Below are positions 12,158-24,600 of a DNA stretch of 64,000 bases, one piece after another. This DNA is from Aphidius gifuensis (lineage: Eukaryota > Arthropoda > Insecta > Hymenoptera > Braconidae). Position 1 is the first letter of the stretch. The number at the start of each line of letters is the position of its first letter. The translations under genes and the position numbers were made by a program. The notes below the pieces were generated by a model, which was not told where the DNA came from, did no database searches, and saw only the letters and a list, made by a program, of their open reading frames with translations. The stretch lies in NCBI RefSeq assembly GCF_014905175.1, contig NC_057791.1:21056537-21120536 (forward strand), in the 5' to 3' direction.

Positions 12158-13195
12158 TGCTAGATTAATAAAATAATTGATTTTCAATTTTAAAAATTTT
12201 AAAATTAAAATATAATGAAAGTACATCAAGTAAATGTAATAATCATAGATTTAAGAAAAAAAAAAGATTATAATAACTATGTTCAATTAAAATATAATAT
12301 CATACTGAATTTAATTTTATTTAAAAAATGAAAAGGTTATTGAGAACTGACAAGTACTAAATTTATTTTAATTTGTGCAATGCAATTAAATTTTCATCAT
12401 ATAAAATTTATTGATTTTGATGGTATTTGGAATAACTGGAAATAAAATTAAAATACTTATTCGATTTAGTATCAACTTGGTGACACAATAAAGATCATCA
12501 TTGAAAAAAAATATAAATTTGTCAAATAAATATGAATATTTTTATAGTCATGACTATTATGCAGTTATAATATTTATTTATATAGATTTTTTGTTGTTTA
12601 TTTTTTTGCTTCGGAAAATTATTAATATTTTTCTAGTTTTTTTTTTTTTAATTTAATTTAAATTATAATAATATAATAACAAATTAAGACATTATTTTCT
12701 TTTTTTTTTTTTAACTTTAAATTTACTGATCGATAACATGAATTATCATTTAATATATTTTTTTATTTATATTGTTACAATATTAATAATTAATAACTTC
12801 AATTGAATTTAAAGTTTGAGACAAAAACAGGGTATTTTTTTCACTTTTTAATTATAAAAAAATTTTATTTACATTGAAAGAAAAATTAAACATTCAATCA
12901 ATTATTTTGAAAGATTTTTTTTTACTGACAGTCAATGAAAGAAGCTGTTGCATGACATCTCTCTTCACTTAGGGTTTAGCAGGGTTTAGAGAAGTTTAGG
13001 AAAGATAAAAAAAAAAAAAAAGGAAATCAGCTGACATCAATCAACAGAAACACGTGGGTACTGGGATGAATGTTTGTTTGTTGTTGGGTTGTTGGTTATT
13101 GCAAAAACCAAAATTCAAATTTGAATGAATCAGACTCAATTAAACCAAAACTTGATTATAGTGGATATTTTATTTTAATTTTAATTTCATGAAAT
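12158..13195 (+). promoter_or_regulatory. Spacer C-D with promoter cassette of copy D
   Basis: This holds the shared downstream block and then the cassette: CAGCTG 13028-13033 and CACGTG 13051-13056. The left arm of the inverted repeat is again degraded (AAGATTTTT). A 14-bp palindrome ATAGTCATGACTAT sits near 12545. Confidence 0.65.
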
Positions 13196-14777
13196 ATGGA
13201 AGAGTTTACAAAAAAACGTCAATTAGAATTAAAAAACACTGTTGTTAAAAAATACAGGCTTAAAAGTGGAATTTTAACACGTTACTTTAACGAAAAAAAC
13301 AATGAGGTTAGTAGAAAGTACAGCTGTAGTAAAAAACATGCTTGTAGATTAATTATTCAATTATTGCTGTTAAATATAAATATTTATGATTTTTTTTAGA
13401 TAGACTATCAGATTCATGATTATTCATACGCCAAAAATATAATAATTGACCATCTTAATGATGATTGTCTGGCTGAAATATTCATGTATGTGCCAGTATG
13501 TGAAAGACAAAAAATTGCATTGGGTATGATAATTACAATATCAATTAAAATTGATTAAACGAATTACTTAGTAATAATAATTATATTTATTTTTTAGTAT
13601 GTCAAAAATGGAAAAGAGCCCTTGATTATTCTTGGAGTAACGTCAAAAAATTTGAACTAACTCACTGGGAATATAATGAGTATCCAACTTGTTTCAAGAA
13701 TTATCCAAAACTCTATGAACAATTTACTTTTTTAAAATCATTGATATATAAATGTGGTCGTTATTTAACAAAATTAGACTTGACAGCTTATCGTCATTGT
13801 AACATTGTGCCAGTTATTAATGAATGTTGTCCAAACCTTGTGGAACTTCGATTGAGATTCACCTTCATTGACGATGTCTTATTATATAATGCATTTTCAC
13901 GTCTATCTAAGCTCAAAGTATTAGCAATTATATTTCAAGACATTAATGATAAATTTATACCTCTTAATCTAATCTATTCATTAAGAAACGTTGCTGATAC
14001 ATTGACTGATCTGGTTCTGTTAAATTGGAAAGAAAAAGAGCGTGACTCTTGCCAATTTTCAGAAGAAACCATTTGTGTAAGTTACACTAAATAAATATCT
14101 ATATTACAAAAAAAAAAAAAAATCAAAAATATTCTTTTACTTATTAATTGCGTTTGCAGGTGATTCGTGAATTGAAGGCTCTGAAAAGAGTTGATATTAG
14201 TGGTATAATACCTACCGAAGATCTTCGCGAATATCTGTATGATAAGATGTTAGTATATACTGATCATGACGTTTACTTGGGCTTAGTTCAGACGTTTCAG
14301 TTCGAAAATATGCAAAATATCACGCAATTACATTTGCTTGAATTGAAAATTACAGATGATGGTCTATATACTATTGCCAATAGCTTGAAGCAAGTAACAA
14401 AGTTATACATGTATTGGAATGATATAACTAATGTTGGTATTGTAACAATTTCAAAGATGAATGTGAAAGATCTTTTTTTTTTCGGCCATAATACCACTAT
14501 TGATTCTTCATCAATCATCTTTCTGAAAAACCTGAGGATAGTAAGTTTTGAATTCAACAATAAAATTAATGACGATTCAGCCATTAAAGTTCTTAAAAAT
14601 TCACCAGAGCTGGAAGAAATTTGTTTTGTGGGGACAAGTGTAACTGTTGAATTTCTCAAAAAAGCAGCAGAAATGTCAAGCAAACGAAAAATACCTTTGT
14701 ATATACTTGTTACATTAAAGTGTGATAAAAAAAAAATAGAATTGCCATATCTAACAATTGATCAATATAGCATATAA
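13196..14777 (+). CDS. F-box/LRR protein, copy D (mosaic of B and C)
   Basis: Fourth array member. Exons 13196-13306, 13400-13523, 13598-14076 and 14160-14777 give 1332 nt, 443 residues. The F-box and all LRRs are open. Intron 2 and most of exon 3 match copy B (CCPNLVELRLRFTFIDDVLL). From about 14024 on, the end of exon 3, intron 3 and exon 4 match copy C (WKEKERDSCQFSEETIC). A short patch at the start of exon 3 is closer to A/C. This pattern indicates exchange between copies. Presumed SCF substrate receptor. Confidence 0.88.
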
Positions 14778-17700
14778 TGCTAGATTAATAAAATAATTGA
14801 TTTTCAATTTTAAAAATTTTAAAATTAAAATATAACATGAAAGTACATCAAGTAAATGTAATAATCATAGATTTAAGAAAAAAAAAAGATTATAATAACT
14901 ATGTTCAATTAAAATATAATATCATACTGAATTTAATTTTATTTAAGAAATGAAAAGGTTATTGAGAACTGACAAGTACTAAATTTTATTTAAATTTGTG
15001 CAATGCAATTAAATTTTTATCATATAAAATTTATTGATTTTGATGGTATTTGGGATAACTGGAAATAAAATTAAAATACTTATTCGATTTAGTATCAACT
15101 TGGTGACACAATAAAGATCATCATTGAAAAAGAATATTAATTTGTCAAATAAATATGAATATTTTTATAGTCACTATTTTTATAGTGACTATTATGCAGT
15201 TATAATATTTATTTATATAGATTTTTTGTTGTTTATTTTTTTGCTTCGGAAAATTATTAATACTTATCTATTTTTTTTTTTTTTAATTTAATTTAAATTA
15301 TAATAATATAATAACAAATTAAGACATTATTTTCTTTTTTTTTTTAACTTTAAATTTACTGATCGATAACATGAATTATCATTTAATATATTTTTTTATT
15401 TATATTGTTACAATATTAATAATTAATAACTTCAATTGAATTCACAGTTTGAGACGAAAACAGCGTATTTTTTTTCACTTTTAAATTAAAAAAAATTAAA
15501 TTCATATTGAAAGAAAAATTAAATAAATGAACTTTGGCAACACAAATGTTGGCAGCAACATTTTTCTCTTTCATTCAATCAATTATTTTGTTTTTTTTTT
15601 TTTACATTTTTCGTTTGTTTTAATAACATGATTATTATCAATTAATTTTTTTTTTTTTATCATTCATTCGCTGTACACACACACGTAAATAATTTCCAAA
15701 GTATAAAAACTGTGGCAACTTAAAAAAAAAAAATAATTAATAACAAGTAGTGTCAATAATTACCCTTAATATAATTTAAGTGTAATTATTTATTTATTTT
15801 TTTTTTTTCATTTAATTTGGTATTTAATTATTACTTTTCGTCATTTTTTTTTTATTATTTTCCAAATTTTTCCAACACAGAAATATTTATAATGATAAAT
15901 TTTCTGTTTTTAAATTTAATAAACCATTACAATTATTATTAATTTATTTTTTTTTATATTTTGTTGGGTTTTTTTTTTTATTTCATTTTTTTTTTTCTTT
16001 TCTGTTTTTTTATTTCATGCCCGTATACAGTTGCCGTTAATATAATTATTTATTTATACATATATATTTTTTTTAATCAAGAAAATTAATTATTTTTTTT
16101 TTTCGAAATAAACTAAAATAGGAAGAAATTTATTTTTTTTTCCACAGACATTTAACATTTGAAATTCGTGTTTTTCATAATTATAAATTTACATTTTTTT
16201 TTTTTTTTAAATCTTATCTTTATCATGAAGAAAAAAAAAAAAAACAAATAACACAACATTTTTTTTTTTAATCATTTTCTTTTTTTTTTTTTTAATTATA
16301 ATTTTTTTAACGACTTTTTTTCTGTAAGAATTAATTTATCGTTAATACTACATTGGACAAATAACCATTTATCCATTTAATAATAATAATTTTTTTTTTA
16401 AATCATCACACTCATCAATAAAAAAAACTTACCCAGGATTCAACGCACATTTATTTATTTTTTTTTTTTTAAAACTAATTTTTATGCTTTTATTTTTATT
16501 TGTTATTACTATTATTATTATTTGTTTATATTATTGGTATTTATTATAGTCTATTATTTAATTTATATATATATTTATTTATTTATTTTAATATTTTTTT
16601 AAATTTGTTTTATCGCTTTAAGCGATCGAGTACTTTGTTCATGTGATTGCTGCTGCACGAACTCATTTGGACACCAATTATTTATTTATTTATTTATTTA
16701 TCATTGTTATTTTATATCCATTCATTCGTCATATCCAGAAGAATAAAATCTACACATCTAGAATAAATTCGCTATGTAGAGTCTTACAAAATGAATTTAA
16801 AACAAAAAAAAATATAGAAATTCAAGTCATTCCAAGACCCAACCAGCGGGTCAATCACTCTCACACATATATGTGTTTATGTATAATATATATATATTTT
16901 TTTTTTTAGTTTATTTATCATTATTTTTTACATTATATATTGTATATTTATTATTTTTATTGATTTAATTATTTTTGCAATCCATAGATTTTTTATTATC
17001 ACTGCAAAACATAATTTAAAATTTCGAAATTAATCATAATTTTTGTTTTTCTTTTTTTTTGTATTATTTTGCAAACTGAAGACATTATTAGATGGCATTA
17101 TTAATTTTTTATTTTTATGATTAATATATTTTTTTTGATAATTATAAATAAATAATAATAGTCAAGTCTTATGATTTATAATAATAATATTAATAATAAA
17201 ATGAAATGCTGAGCAAAAGAAAAATTTTATATTTTAAAATAACAAAAAAATTAATTTTTAATTTTAATTTTTTTTTTTCATTTTGAAGTACTGATATGAT
17301 CAATTCACAAATATGTTTTTTTTTTAAATGAAATAATTAAAAATTAAAAAGACTAGTTGGAAAATATATATACATTGTTTTTTAGTATTTTTTATTTTAA
17401 ATTGAAAAATGATTTTAATTTTTTTATTTATTTTTGTGTGTGTGTGTGCTTCAAAATGAAAATAAACCAGTCTTTTTAAAAATAATAATTAAATATTTTT
17501 AAATGTCCAAGTACGAGAGCAGCAATCATTTAAAATTATTTATATTTTAATTTAAATAATAAGAGAAAAGAAAAGAAAAAAAAAACCTTGAAAACAATAT
17601 TTCTTTTTAATTATGACAATTTGTTCTTTTTATTTTTATTAGTTTATTATCTATTTCAATAAGCGAGTCTTTAATAAAAATTACAGAAATTAATTTAATA

Positions 17701-18605
17701 TGATTTAAATATTATGATGCAATTTTTTTGCTTTTTTATTTTTTTATTTAAACACAAATTTCATTCTTTATTACCGCAGCCAGAAATTAATGATTTTAAA
17801 GCACAATGATTATTATTACTATAATTATTTTTTACACAATGGAAATTATAATATTCATTTGTTAATTCAAATATCTGTACATGTTTTTTTTTTTAAATCG
17901 TTCTTTGAAGTTGATGATTGCTTTTTTTTCACATAAATATATTTCTTTTTATTAATTATTATTAAACTCTAAAACATATCAGGCATCAAAGTTTAATAAA
18001 ATTATATTGAAAATAAAAAAAACAACTTCATTTCCATGCATTTTTTAAAATTAATTATAAATAAGATTATTTGAAATTCATTTATTCATTGTCTCAGTAA
18101 TTATGATTTATTTTTTTTTTTTCAACAAGATTAATTCATTATTCTAAGAGTTATAATTAGGAAAAAAAAAAATTGTTCAATTTCTGAAAATACTATATCA
18201 GATTTCACAGTATTTACATTAATTTTTTTTTTCTCTCTTTGTCTACTTTTTTTTATTTAAAACTAAATTTTTTTATCAAGTTCGTTGCTTTAATTTTATA
18301 AATAAAATATTCTTTATTACAATGACTTATTGAACACCACTTTTAAATTCACCATTAAGTCTTTTGATTTATCAAATAAACATTTTACACTTTAAATTAC
18401 TCAAAAAATAAAAAAAAAATAATAATTATATATAAAAAGAAAAAAAAAAAAAACAAAATGAAAAGTAAAAAAAAGAAAGTACTGAAGCACTTGAAAAAGT
18501 CACTTGAAAATCATACGAAAAAAAAAAAAAAAATGCTTGAAACTCACATTGTCTTCAGCGAGGATAATTGTTTTTAATTATTTTTTTTTTTATAAATCCT
18601 AATTT
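14778..18605. other. Low-complexity AT-rich intergenic region
   Basis: The first ~800 nt are the downstream flank of copy D and the end of the array. The rest is nearly all A/T homopolymer and TTTA/ATTT runs, with no supported gene. Part of it is presumably the 3' UTR of the minus-strand gene ending at 18606. A slightly more complex patch lies at 16620-16870, with a near-palindrome ATCGCTT-T-AAGCGAT at its left edge, but it shows no convincing coding potential. Confidence 0.6.
15167..15192. repeat. 11-bp perfect hairpin in D downstream flank
   Basis: ATAGTCACTAT, a TTTT loop, then ATAGTGACTAT. The matching site after copy C is the plain 14-bp palindrome ATAGTCATGACTAT, so D carries an expanded form. 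Confidence 0.8.
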
Positions 18606-21600
18606 TTATTGTTCTTCTCCATCCTTGTAGTAAACTGGAGTTGTTTTGTCATCAGGACGTTTTGGTTGAACTGTATTTTGCCAAGCTAAATGATTTGAAA
18701 TAAATAAAATTATAATTAATTATTGTGTATTGAAAATCAAAATTTTATTTTAATAAATATATTTACCATTCAAATGATGTTGAACAATTTCATTTTGTGT
18801 TTCATGAAGTGTAGGCAGTTGAAAATGCAACGATGCTAATTTTTTATTAACATCAGCATCTGGGAAACTTGGACCAATAGTCACAGGTATCAATTGACTA
18901 TCATCATTTAGTGGTGAATTGTCTTTTGGACAATCAGTTGTTGATGGTGATGGAGCTGGTAGTAATTGTTGTGTTGGTTCCATAAAAATTTGTTGAGGAG
19001 GATGATGTCCTTGATGATGGCGAGATCCATTATAATTTTGACGATTGTGTATACCACTTTCACGATATTGTTGTTGTTGTTGCTGGTGGTGGTGTTGTTG
19101 TTGTTGTTGTTGTTGTTGATGCTGTTGTTGCTGCTGTTGCTGATGGTATTGCTGATGGTGTTGTTGTTGTTGATAGTGATGTTGTTGTTGTCGTGGTTGC
19201 TGCTGTTGTCGTTGTTGGTGGTATGGCTGTTGTTGTTGCTGTTGTTGTGGTCCTTTAAAATTTTTATTTGATGGTGGATATTGACCACGATTATTATCAG
19301 ATCGTTTAACATTTTCTCTTGGCTGTATTATTTGTTGATTATTATTTTCTCTTGGCTGTAATATTTGTTGATTATTATTTTCTCTTGGTTGTAATATTTG
19401 TTGATTATTTTCTCGTGGTTGTAACATTTGTTGATGGTTTTCTCTTGGCTGTATCATTTGTTGATTATTTTCCCTAGGTTGTAATCTTTGTTGATTAATA
19501 TTTTCACTAGGCTGTGATATTTGTTGATTAATATTTTCATTAGGCTGTGATATTTGTTGATTAATATTTTCATTAGGCTGTAATAACAGAGGATTAATAA
19601 CTTCACCAGGCTTTAAAAAATCAGGATTAACACCAAAGCCAAAGTTACATCCAGTTGGTTCAGTAAATGCATGCTCATCCAACAATATAACTGCTTTGTT
19701 TTTAGGTGGTGATGTTGCTGGTGTTGTTGCTGGTGTTGTTGTTGCTGTTGATACTTGTGAATCAATTTTTTTCAAAACATCTTTTGGTTCATCTGCATTG
19801 TTTATTTTATTTATCAATGGTTTTTTTTCTTCTCTGTCAGTATTTGGTAATTTTGTTTTATCAATTTTAACAGTTGATGATTTTTCAGCATCATGTTGCT
19901 GTTGATGCTGTTGAATTATTACATCTAATTTATTATTTTTAACAATATTATCTATTTGATTATCACTATCATTATTAATATTATTATTATTATTATTAAT
20001 ATTAATTTTTTTATTATTTTTTGGTGGTAAATTTGTAATTTTATTATTGGCATTATTTTTATCAACATTTCTACTTGGTGTATTATCATATTTAATATTT
20101 TGATTATCATTTAAATTAGTTTGATCTCGTACATATTTTATAAGTTGCATATTTTTATTAATTGCTTCTTCACGTGCTTCAGCATGTTTTGTTTTACTAT
20201 TTGTTATTGGTGATGTTGGACTTTCTAAACTTGTACTAAAATCACGTACATTTGTATTTGCATAATTTTTATGACGTATTTTACAATCATTTGTATATTC
20301 ATTTGATGGTGGATAATATTTTGGTGATGATTTATCTGGTTCAGATGAGGTTTTATCTGGTACTGTTGGCCAATTAACTGTATTTAATATATTTGGTACA
20401 TTACCAGATGACGATGATGATGATGTTGTTGTTGTTGTTGTATTTTGTCCATTTGTTATATTTATTGTTGTTGTTTTAGTTATATTTGCATAACTTGTTT
20501 GTGGTGTACCAGATGATGATGATGATGATGTTGCTATTTGTTGATTAACTTTATTCAAATCATTATTTGTATTTGATGTTACGGGAAATGAATTAACTGA
20601 ATCATGATCATTTTCATGATCACTTGTATCTGATTTATCACTTGGTGGTACACTACTTGATGATTTTCTTCTTGTATCTGTTTGATTTCTATAGCTTCTT
20701 GTTCTTTGTAAATATGTTGATGTATTTGAACCATTACCCATATTTGTTGTATGATTTATTGTATTTCCATTACCATTACCACAATTCATACTTGTTGGAC
20801 GATCACCACTTGAACTTCTTCTTGTTTTTTTATTTTTTTTCTTATTAACAACTTGTTGGAAATCTTGTTCAGGATCAACACTTGATTTTTTACGTTGTGA
20901 TGATAATGGACGTATTTTTTTATTATTATTATATTCAACACCAGGATCACTTGAATATATTGATTTTATTTTTTCTTCATAATTTATATTAATATCTGTA
21001 TCACCAGTACTTTTTTGTTTAACACGTCGTAAACCACTACCACTACCACCACTAACACTTTTATTATTATTATTACTACTATTATTATTATTATTATTAA
21101 TATTATTATTACTACTACTTGATACAGTTGAAGCAACAGAAACACTAACACCAACATCATCAACAGTACCAACAATGGCTGTAGATGTAGATGTAACAGT
21201 AACATTATTATCTTGTAATTCAATTGTTGTTATTTCATTATTTTTATCTGACAATGGTGTAGTATCTTCAATTGTTGATGTTGATGTTGTATTATTAATA
21301 TTATTTTTAATATCACTTTTAGTATCACGTGATGATGATAATGATGATGGTTTTGGTTTATCTTTAACTGTTGGTTTTGATAATTTACTTTTTTTTATAT
21401 TTTTATTATCTTTAGTATCTTTAGTATCTTTATTTTCAATATAATTAACAAGTTCATCAAGGCTTTTGACATCTAAATGACCCGCAATTTTTTCAGCGTT
21501 ATAAGTTGTGACAATTCCTTTTTCATTTTTTCTACGAGGTTTTTTACGATCAGAACTTGTTTGTCCTAGTGATGAATTACCATTTTCATCAAATGTTTTT

Positions 21601-24600
21601 CTTTCAATAACACCAGCAATTGTTGATGCTGCTGCTGATGATGATGCTGTTGTTGTTGTTGGTGTTGGTAATGTTGTTGTTGTTGTTGTCGTTGTAGTTG
21701 TTGTATCTTTATTTGATAACACTGTTGATGATGTTACACGTGTCATGGCAGTATTTATTTGACTACTTGTATTTTTTCCTTGTGCTGGTGATGCTCCATG
21801 AGCAACTGTTAAACTAGTATCAGTATCATTACATGAATGCATTATTGGTATAGATTTATCATTATTAGCTATCTTTGGTGGATCATACTTTTCAAATGGA
21901 AATTCAATTGCACTATCAACTGGTGTTTGAACTGTTTCTAATGGTAAACGTGACACTAGCTGTGTTAGCATACGTGGCTCTATGACTTTCATCTCAATGC
22001 CATCTTGTTCACTCTCAAATTTATAGAAATCTAATGTTTCTTTTATTTCAGCATTAGAATTAACGTCGATAACACTGTCACCCTTACCACCACCATCAAC
22101 ACCACCACCACCACTAAGTTCATCAATAATTAAAGGTGTAGCTGCATTTCCATTCACCATATTTTTATCATCAACAATAACAGAATCAGCACTATCAATT
22201 TTTTCAGTGTCTGTTGACAAACTTGATTCTACCTGATTATCTGGTGGTGAAATATCTGGTTCCAACATTTTATTTGATGATTTTTTACAAATTTCCGTAT
22301 CATTTATACTGATAGAAGTTGAATTATCTGTTGGTTTATTATTATTGTCTTTTTTATCTTTAAAATCTTTATCTTCTTTTTTTAAAGAACCACTACATGA
22401 TGGTTTATCTGGTTTATCAAGTGATTTTGGTTTATCCTCTTTTGCCCAATCACATACTGCACGTTCTTCACTAAAACTTGTCTGTAAATAAAAATAAAAA
22501 TTTAATTTATTTATACAATATATATATTAAATAATATTTAAATAAATAAATCAATTAATAATTTATACCTTTTTATCAAATATAAGATCAAAATTTGTCA
22601 ATGAAACAAGACTATGTGTTGTATTAACATTTGATGGTAATGAACCACCTTCTCTTTGACGTGCTGATACACTTGGACCAGTATGTTTTTTATTATTTTT
22701 TCTTCTACCTCCACCATATGTATGACTAGATCCAGATGCAAGATATGAAAAACTACTGTCAAATTCTGAATTAATTGGTTGTGTTAAATTTTGTAATGAA
22801 CCACCATGAGTTAAACGTTCAGATACTGAATCACGTTTATGTCGACGACGACTTGCACTTGGCACTTGAGAAGAACGTGAATTTGTAGCTGTTTGAGAAC
22901 CTTCTTTTGTTTCATCAACTTGGGCTTTTTCTAAAAGTACCTGTAAACATTAAATTAATAATTATTTATTGCACCACTTGATAGCTGATGACAATTTCCT
23001 CAATTTGTTTTATAATTCATTATTGTTATTATTAATATTTTTTTTTGAGTTCATTTACCTTGAATAAATCTGATTTTGCTTCACGATCACGAGTTGAGCC
23101 AGTATATGTTATGGCTTCATCAAGAAGTGCCTTCAATTCCCATTCATTCAACGTCGTAACTTCCTGAAATAAAAAAATAAACACACACATTATTAAAACA
23201 CACCTTTTTTTTATTAATAACAATATATTAAATATATCAATATTATTGAGTAATAATTTTTTTGTCATTTTTGTTTTTTTTTTTTCGAATATTAAAATTA
23301 AAAAATGTGATATGAGACAGCAAAGCCTTGAGAAAAAAAAAATAGCAAGTCAAGCTATACGTTTGTTAAAAAAAAAAATATATATAGTCGTGATTACAAG
23401 GCAGAAAAAAAAAACGATATTACGTAATGGCAAGTGTATCAAATCAGCAGTGACACTGGAATCCAGAAAAAAAAAAAAAAAATACATATTGGTGATTCAA
23501 TCATCATTGATGATGTAAACAAGAAAAAAAAAAAATTATTTAAAAAATTAAATTAACAACAGAAAGTTGTGTGTATATATTTTTTTTATCAATATATAAA
23601 TTAATTTTTTTTTTTTTATATTTGAGAAAGCAATACGTAATATAAAAAAAATCTTTTTATGGCTAAAAAATAACGTTCCAGTGAGATTCTTGTGCGATCA
23701 AATATGGGAACTGTGCCGAGTGTTCACTCCAAATTTTTGGAGTAACTCTATAAATAGATAAGTGTTACAAAACCATTTATAAAGGTCCAGGCATCATCAA
23801 AATTTAATTAATATTATTTATAATATAATAATCATCATCAAATAATAAATGCTCAATTTTTCTGGTCTGATTATATTTATTATTGATGATGACAATCATT
23901 ATTGTGGGTGTATTAAAAAACTACAAATAATTATTATTGATAATGCGATGATATAACGATAATAAAATAAAAAAAAAAAACTTGATGCAATAAAATTCAG
24001 ACGTTACAATAATAATAAAAATTAACACATTAATTTATTTTTTTTTTTTTGTCAAGAGTAGTTATCAGAGTGTAAGTGGGGAGGAAAGAGGAGGAGGAGG
24101 AGGTGGTGGTAGCTGGTATTTATCTTTTAATGATAAAGGCTTGAAAGACTGTTGGTCGTTTCGAATGTCAATTTTATTATTTTTTTTTTTTCCTCGTGAT
24201 ATCAGATGAACCGTGCAAAATATATTAAAAAAGAAAAAAAAAATATTTCTATTTTTGAAAATTGAAATTTAAGATGATTAATTTTAGAGAGAAAGTCTGC
24301 TTTTCTAATTTGGGTGTTTTCAGTATTTTTGATCATCATCATCATCATGATAATAATAATAATTTTTTTTATTTTAAATTAATTGTAAATTACGTGAAAA
24401 TGTTGAGAACAGTGCCGGCGCGGAAATTATATTTTTAGAGGGCACCCAGGTCGTCACTGCGGGTTCTATAATCACTTTGTATTTCTCGTTGAAAAAAATA
24501 TATATATATCTACACAATTGCGTAAATGATACATGTCTACACTGACAATTTTTTTTTTTTTTTATTTTAATTATTTCCTTTCTATTTATTTTCAAGTTTG

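Larger units (their letters stand above)
5323..15590 (+). repeat. Four-unit tandem array of F-box/LRR genes
   Basis: The array has four direct repeats, each comprising promoter cassette, four-exon gene and 3' flank: about 5323-7611, 7612-10307, 10308-12908 and 12909-15590. Units 2-4 share a downstream block beginning near GCAATGCAATTAAATTT (about 9778, 12378 and 15000) that is missing after gene A, so unit 1 is shorter. The last unit runs into the lead sequence of a would-be fifth unit and stops near 15590 at CATTCAATCAATTATTTTG, where a promoter cassette would otherwise begin. The units are strongly alike even in introns, so the duplications are recent or have been homogenised. Confidence 0.9.

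Noticed and set aside
16643..16909. 88-codon plus-strand ORF
   Set aside because: Mostly TTTA and AT runs, no homology I can recognise, and no splice or promoter context.
18908..19312. Asn/His-rich and Leu-rich ORFs around the polyQ region on both strands
   Set aside because: Frame shadows of a trinucleotide repeat within the real minus-strand exon.
24374..24595. 73-codon minus-strand ORF in intron 1 of the large gene
   Set aside because: No splice path into the coding exons and largely A/T-run derived, though the central part is of mixed composition.
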